A program made the position numbers and the translations under genes. Below are positions 62,394 to 64,000 of a stretch of DNA of 64,000 nt, piece after piece. This DNA comes from DASXMT01 sp963755985 (GTDB taxonomy: Bacteria > Actinomycetota > Acidimicrobiia > Acidimicrobiales > RAAP-2): assembly GCA_963755985.1 (NCBI GenBank), contig CAVWLO010000003.1:992001-1056000 (forward strand). Reading direction: 5' to 3'. Positions within the stretch are counted from its first letter, which is position 1; each line of letters starts with the position of its first letter. The notes beneath the pieces are model-generated. The model saw only the letters and a program-made list of their open reading frames with translations. It was not told where the DNA came from and made no database searches.

Positions 62394-62396
62394 TAG
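61287..62396 (+). CDS. IS630-family transposase
   Basis: 369 residues, apparently intact. An N-terminal helix-turn-helix ('GVANEEIARRCATTPDTVRRWRARFESHGVEGV') and a second DNA-binding module ('WTTRTLAQRLGIGKDTVARIWRDHGIKPW') precede the DDE catalytic domain: D179 ('VVFSYDEKTQVQAL'), D262 ('HVVLDNLSAHK') and E300 ('SWCNLVERWFAEIT'). The TAG stop uses the TA target duplication outside the right end plus one host base. Confidence 0.95.
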   Translation: MPLVIAPPIKMSDDQRSALTSMAKSSSLPHRSVTQAKALLLAADGVANEEIARRCATTPDTVRRWRARFESHGVEGVGKIARGRGRKSWLPEGTVAEVVRVTMHESPDDNSTHWTTRTLAQRLGIGKDTVARIWRDHGIKPWRIETFKVSNDPHFEEKLVDVVGLYMDPPKRAVVFSYDEKTQVQALDRTQPSPPMKRGRAGTMTHDYKRNGTTDLFAAMNIATGEVLYDCKKGHKATDVLRFFKLIDLHVPKDLEIHVVLDNLSAHKAPPITDWLADPKRARWHLHFTPTSSSWCNLVERWFAEITERRIRRGVFNSVAQLTEAIESWAEHWNDDPKPFIWHKPAQEIIAKVRRGRATLHQIKSATRH

Positions 62397-62397
62397 G

Positions 62398-63299
62398 ACA
62401 GTGAGCGCATCATTTCGATCCCCGAGCTGGTGTCCACGTTCGCCACCTCTGACCCAAGTGCCGTAGCGGTGGAGGCAACGAACCCCGGGGTGCAGCCCCT
62501 GGCGGATACCACGTACCGTCTGACGCCAACCACCAGTTTGGACCTGCGATGCATCGCTCACGGCTCTTATCACCCTGTTACCCAAGGACGAAGCTAACAC
62601 CGGATCCCATCCCCTTCACCGGAGGCCCGGCCCGGCTTTCATTCGGGGTTCGGTCCGAGTGCTCCGACTGGACCAGAGAGTGTCCTTTCGACCAAGTTCC
62701 GTGGATTATCCGATTACGTGCAGGCGCTACGAAGGATGTCACCTAGCTCCGGCGGGCCGTACCTGGACCGTAGGTCCGGTCGCTGGGGCTGGGCAAACGG
62801 ATGTGGACCGGACCGAAGCTATGGGCGTACAGTCGGTGGTGGGCACTGTCATGGCGGTAACGATGGTGGTGGCCCCGGCGGCGGTCGCGGTCGGTAACCC
62901 TTCCGCCGTCGTCGGTGCCACCCTGGCGGTCTTGGTCGCCGCTACAGCAGGAGCGCCCGTACCATTGGCGATGCCCGGAAGTGCCACCGTTCCCACTCCG
63001 CCGATCCGACGTCCTTGGGTGGGCTGATTCACGACGGCGGTCGCCCGAAGTCGTCAACGACTATGTGCCCGTCATGGCGAACAGATCTATCTGTGCCCGC
63101 GCCCGTTCCGATCCGACTACCGGATCTGGCCGATATTGGGCGGCATGACGGATGGGGATCGGCGGCAGATGCCCCGGGAAGAGCCGGCCGAGTCCCGACA
63201 TTCGCGCCCGGGCAAGACGGCTGCCTGGCAGGGTATAGCGTTGAGTAGCTCAAGTTGAGTTGTTGACCCTCCGCTATCGAGGGGGGATCGGGGGTCCTC
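62398..63299. other. Gene-poor region downstream of the IS element
   Basis: About 900 bases with several overlapping ORFs rich in Ala, Val, Thr and Pro on both strands (62659-63057). None has a domain, ribosome-binding site or clear start, so no gene is called. Confidence 0.4.
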
Positions 63300-63674
63300 A
63301 TGGGACCCATGCTGCAAAACTCAAAAAACGGTGCCAACGTCCCGCGCACCGAAGACTCTCGGCCCGCTGCGGTTGATCAGAGTCCGAACCGGGTTCTCCC
63401 CCCAAAGGCGGTGAGGGCGGCTCCGGCGTCTGATTCTCGCTTGAATGATCGTTTCAGACGGTCGCTCAGCCAGAAGAGGACACCGAGCGTCGTACTAGTG
63501 GGCGTGTTGTCCGCTGCACTGCTGCTCGGTCTGATTGGGTTGGCGCTCCACTTCGTGCGGGTCGTCGCCGTCATCGTGATGGCTCTCGGACTCGGTTACA
63601 CCCTCGCCAACAGCCGTCGAGATCGTATCGACGTTGTGAACAAGCGCGCCGAGGACAAGTCAGTCGCCACGTAG
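63300..63674 (+). CDS. Hypothetical membrane protein
   Basis: 124 residues. A polar, Ser/Pro/Arg-rich N-terminus is followed by two adjacent hydrophobic segments ('VVLVGVLSAALLLGLIGLALHFV' in part, and 'VAVIVMALGLGYTLA'), ending with a charged tail. No family recognised. The ATG at 63300 has no clear Shine-Dalgarno; a later start near RLNDRF is possible. Confidence 0.5.
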   Translation: MGPMLQNSKNGANVPRTEDSRPAAVDQSPNRVLPPKAVRAAPASDSRLNDRFRRSLSQKRTPSVVLVGVLSAALLLGLIGLALHFVRVVAVIVMALGLGYTLANSRRDRIDVVNKRAEDKSVAT

Positions 63675-63800
63675 AGGTCACAGTCCGGACTGGGCTGGCG
63701 TCTGTCGCGCTCAGTGGGCTGTTCCTAGGCTCATCTGTCGCCGCCGTGCCGGTGCTCCGATGATTGTCCGTGGCACCCGGTATCGACGAAAGATCACGAA

Positions 63801-64000
63801 GTGTTCGCTTCCACGCGGCTACCGGCTGACCCTGCTAGTGCAGAGGCCAGCCGCCGGTTTGTCAGAGTCATGCTTTCGGACTGGCCGCACGGCGTGATCC
63901 AGGTGGCCGCGCTCCTGACGAGCGAGCTGGTGACCAACGCCGTGGTGCACGCTCGCTCTGCCGCCGAGGTAGTGCTCGACCACTCGGATGATGCCCTACG
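63801..64000 (+). CDS. Anti-sigma-factor-type ATP-binding protein, cut by window edge
   Basis: From the GTG at 63801 the reading is 'FASTRLPADPASAEASRRFVRVMLSDW', then 'VAALLTSELVTNAVVHARSAAEVVL', and open to the window end. SELVxNAVxHA is the N-box of the GHKL ATPase fold in RsbW-like serine kinases (HATPase_c_2), widespread in Actinobacteria. The G-boxes lie outside the window. The partner is unknown. Confidence 0.75.
   Translation, partial: MFASTRLPADPASAEASRRFVRVMLSDWPHGVIQVAALLTSELVTNAVVHARSAAEVVLDHSDDAL

Noticed and set aside
61257..62600. 447-codon minus-strand ORF across the insertion sequence
   Set aside because: Antisense to an intact DDE transposase; no conserved motif.
62659..63057. 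Ala/Val- and Thr-rich ORFs on both strands
   Set aside because: Overlapping frames with repetitive composition, no ribosome-binding site and no domain.

Overview
The window reads as a chromosomal segment of a high-GC actinobacterium, most likely of the class Acidimicrobiia (inference). The grounds are the undecaprenyl-phosphate sugar transferase directly upstream of the ATP synthase operon, a SepX/GlpR-type divisome protein, DUF5522 and DUF3817 proteins, F420-type enzymes, many GTG/TTG starts and several promoters placed for leaderless transcripts. From about 1 to 55.3 kb it is dense core genome. From about 55.3 kb to the end it turns gene-poor and carries broken genes and an IS630-family insertion next to a tRNA-Val gene.

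Layout. 0-3.4 kb: methyltransferase, leuD, leuC and greA, all on the minus strand. 3.4-8.1 kb: a Baeyer-Villiger-type monooxygenase divergent from a truncated TetR gene plus SDR, then a thiolase-like enzyme. 8.2-19.8 kb: rpiB, glyA, a WecA-like transferase, and the F1Fo ATP synthase set (atpZ-like, atpI, then B-E-F-H-A-G-D-C). 20-29 kb: class II fructose-bisphosphatase (glpX), murA behind a 24-codon leader ORF, meaB, a frameshifted enoyl-CoA hydratase, trehalose synthase, maltokinase and a PPi-type phosphofructokinase. 29-31.7 kb: galT and small genes. 31.7-39.4 kb: assimilatory sulfate reduction (precorrin-2 dehydrogenase, cysN, cysD divergent from cysH and sulfite reductase), followed by an FrhB-type F420 oxidoreductase and an unknown protein in overlapping frames. 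39.5-55.3 kb: ychF, a CDF transporter, an orphan ABC ATPase, a SepX-like protein, cysteine dioxygenase plus rhodanese, a YgjP-like peptidase, an F420/PPOX protein, two tRNAs, and an aldehyde dehydrogenase behind a KstR-type operator. 55.3-64 kb: DUF2721 with an in-frame stop, two decayed copies of a zinc-ribbon gene, a BrkB-family protein, a CMD-fold protein, the IS element and a partial anti-sigma-factor kinase.

Three patterns cut across the window. First, short tandem duplications sit at gene 3' ends, several of them including the last codons and the stop codon (leuD, the monooxygenase, glpX, the aldehyde dehydrogenase). Second, four otherwise normal genes carry single-base frameshifts, three of them between 46 and 48.4 kb; these could be sequencing indels or real decay. 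Third, -10-like hexamers lie about 6-7 nt upstream of several start codons, which implies leaderless mRNAs.

The most interesting unit is the sulfite reductase / FrhB-like pair, which suggests F420H2-driven assimilatory sulfite reduction by two separate polypeptides.
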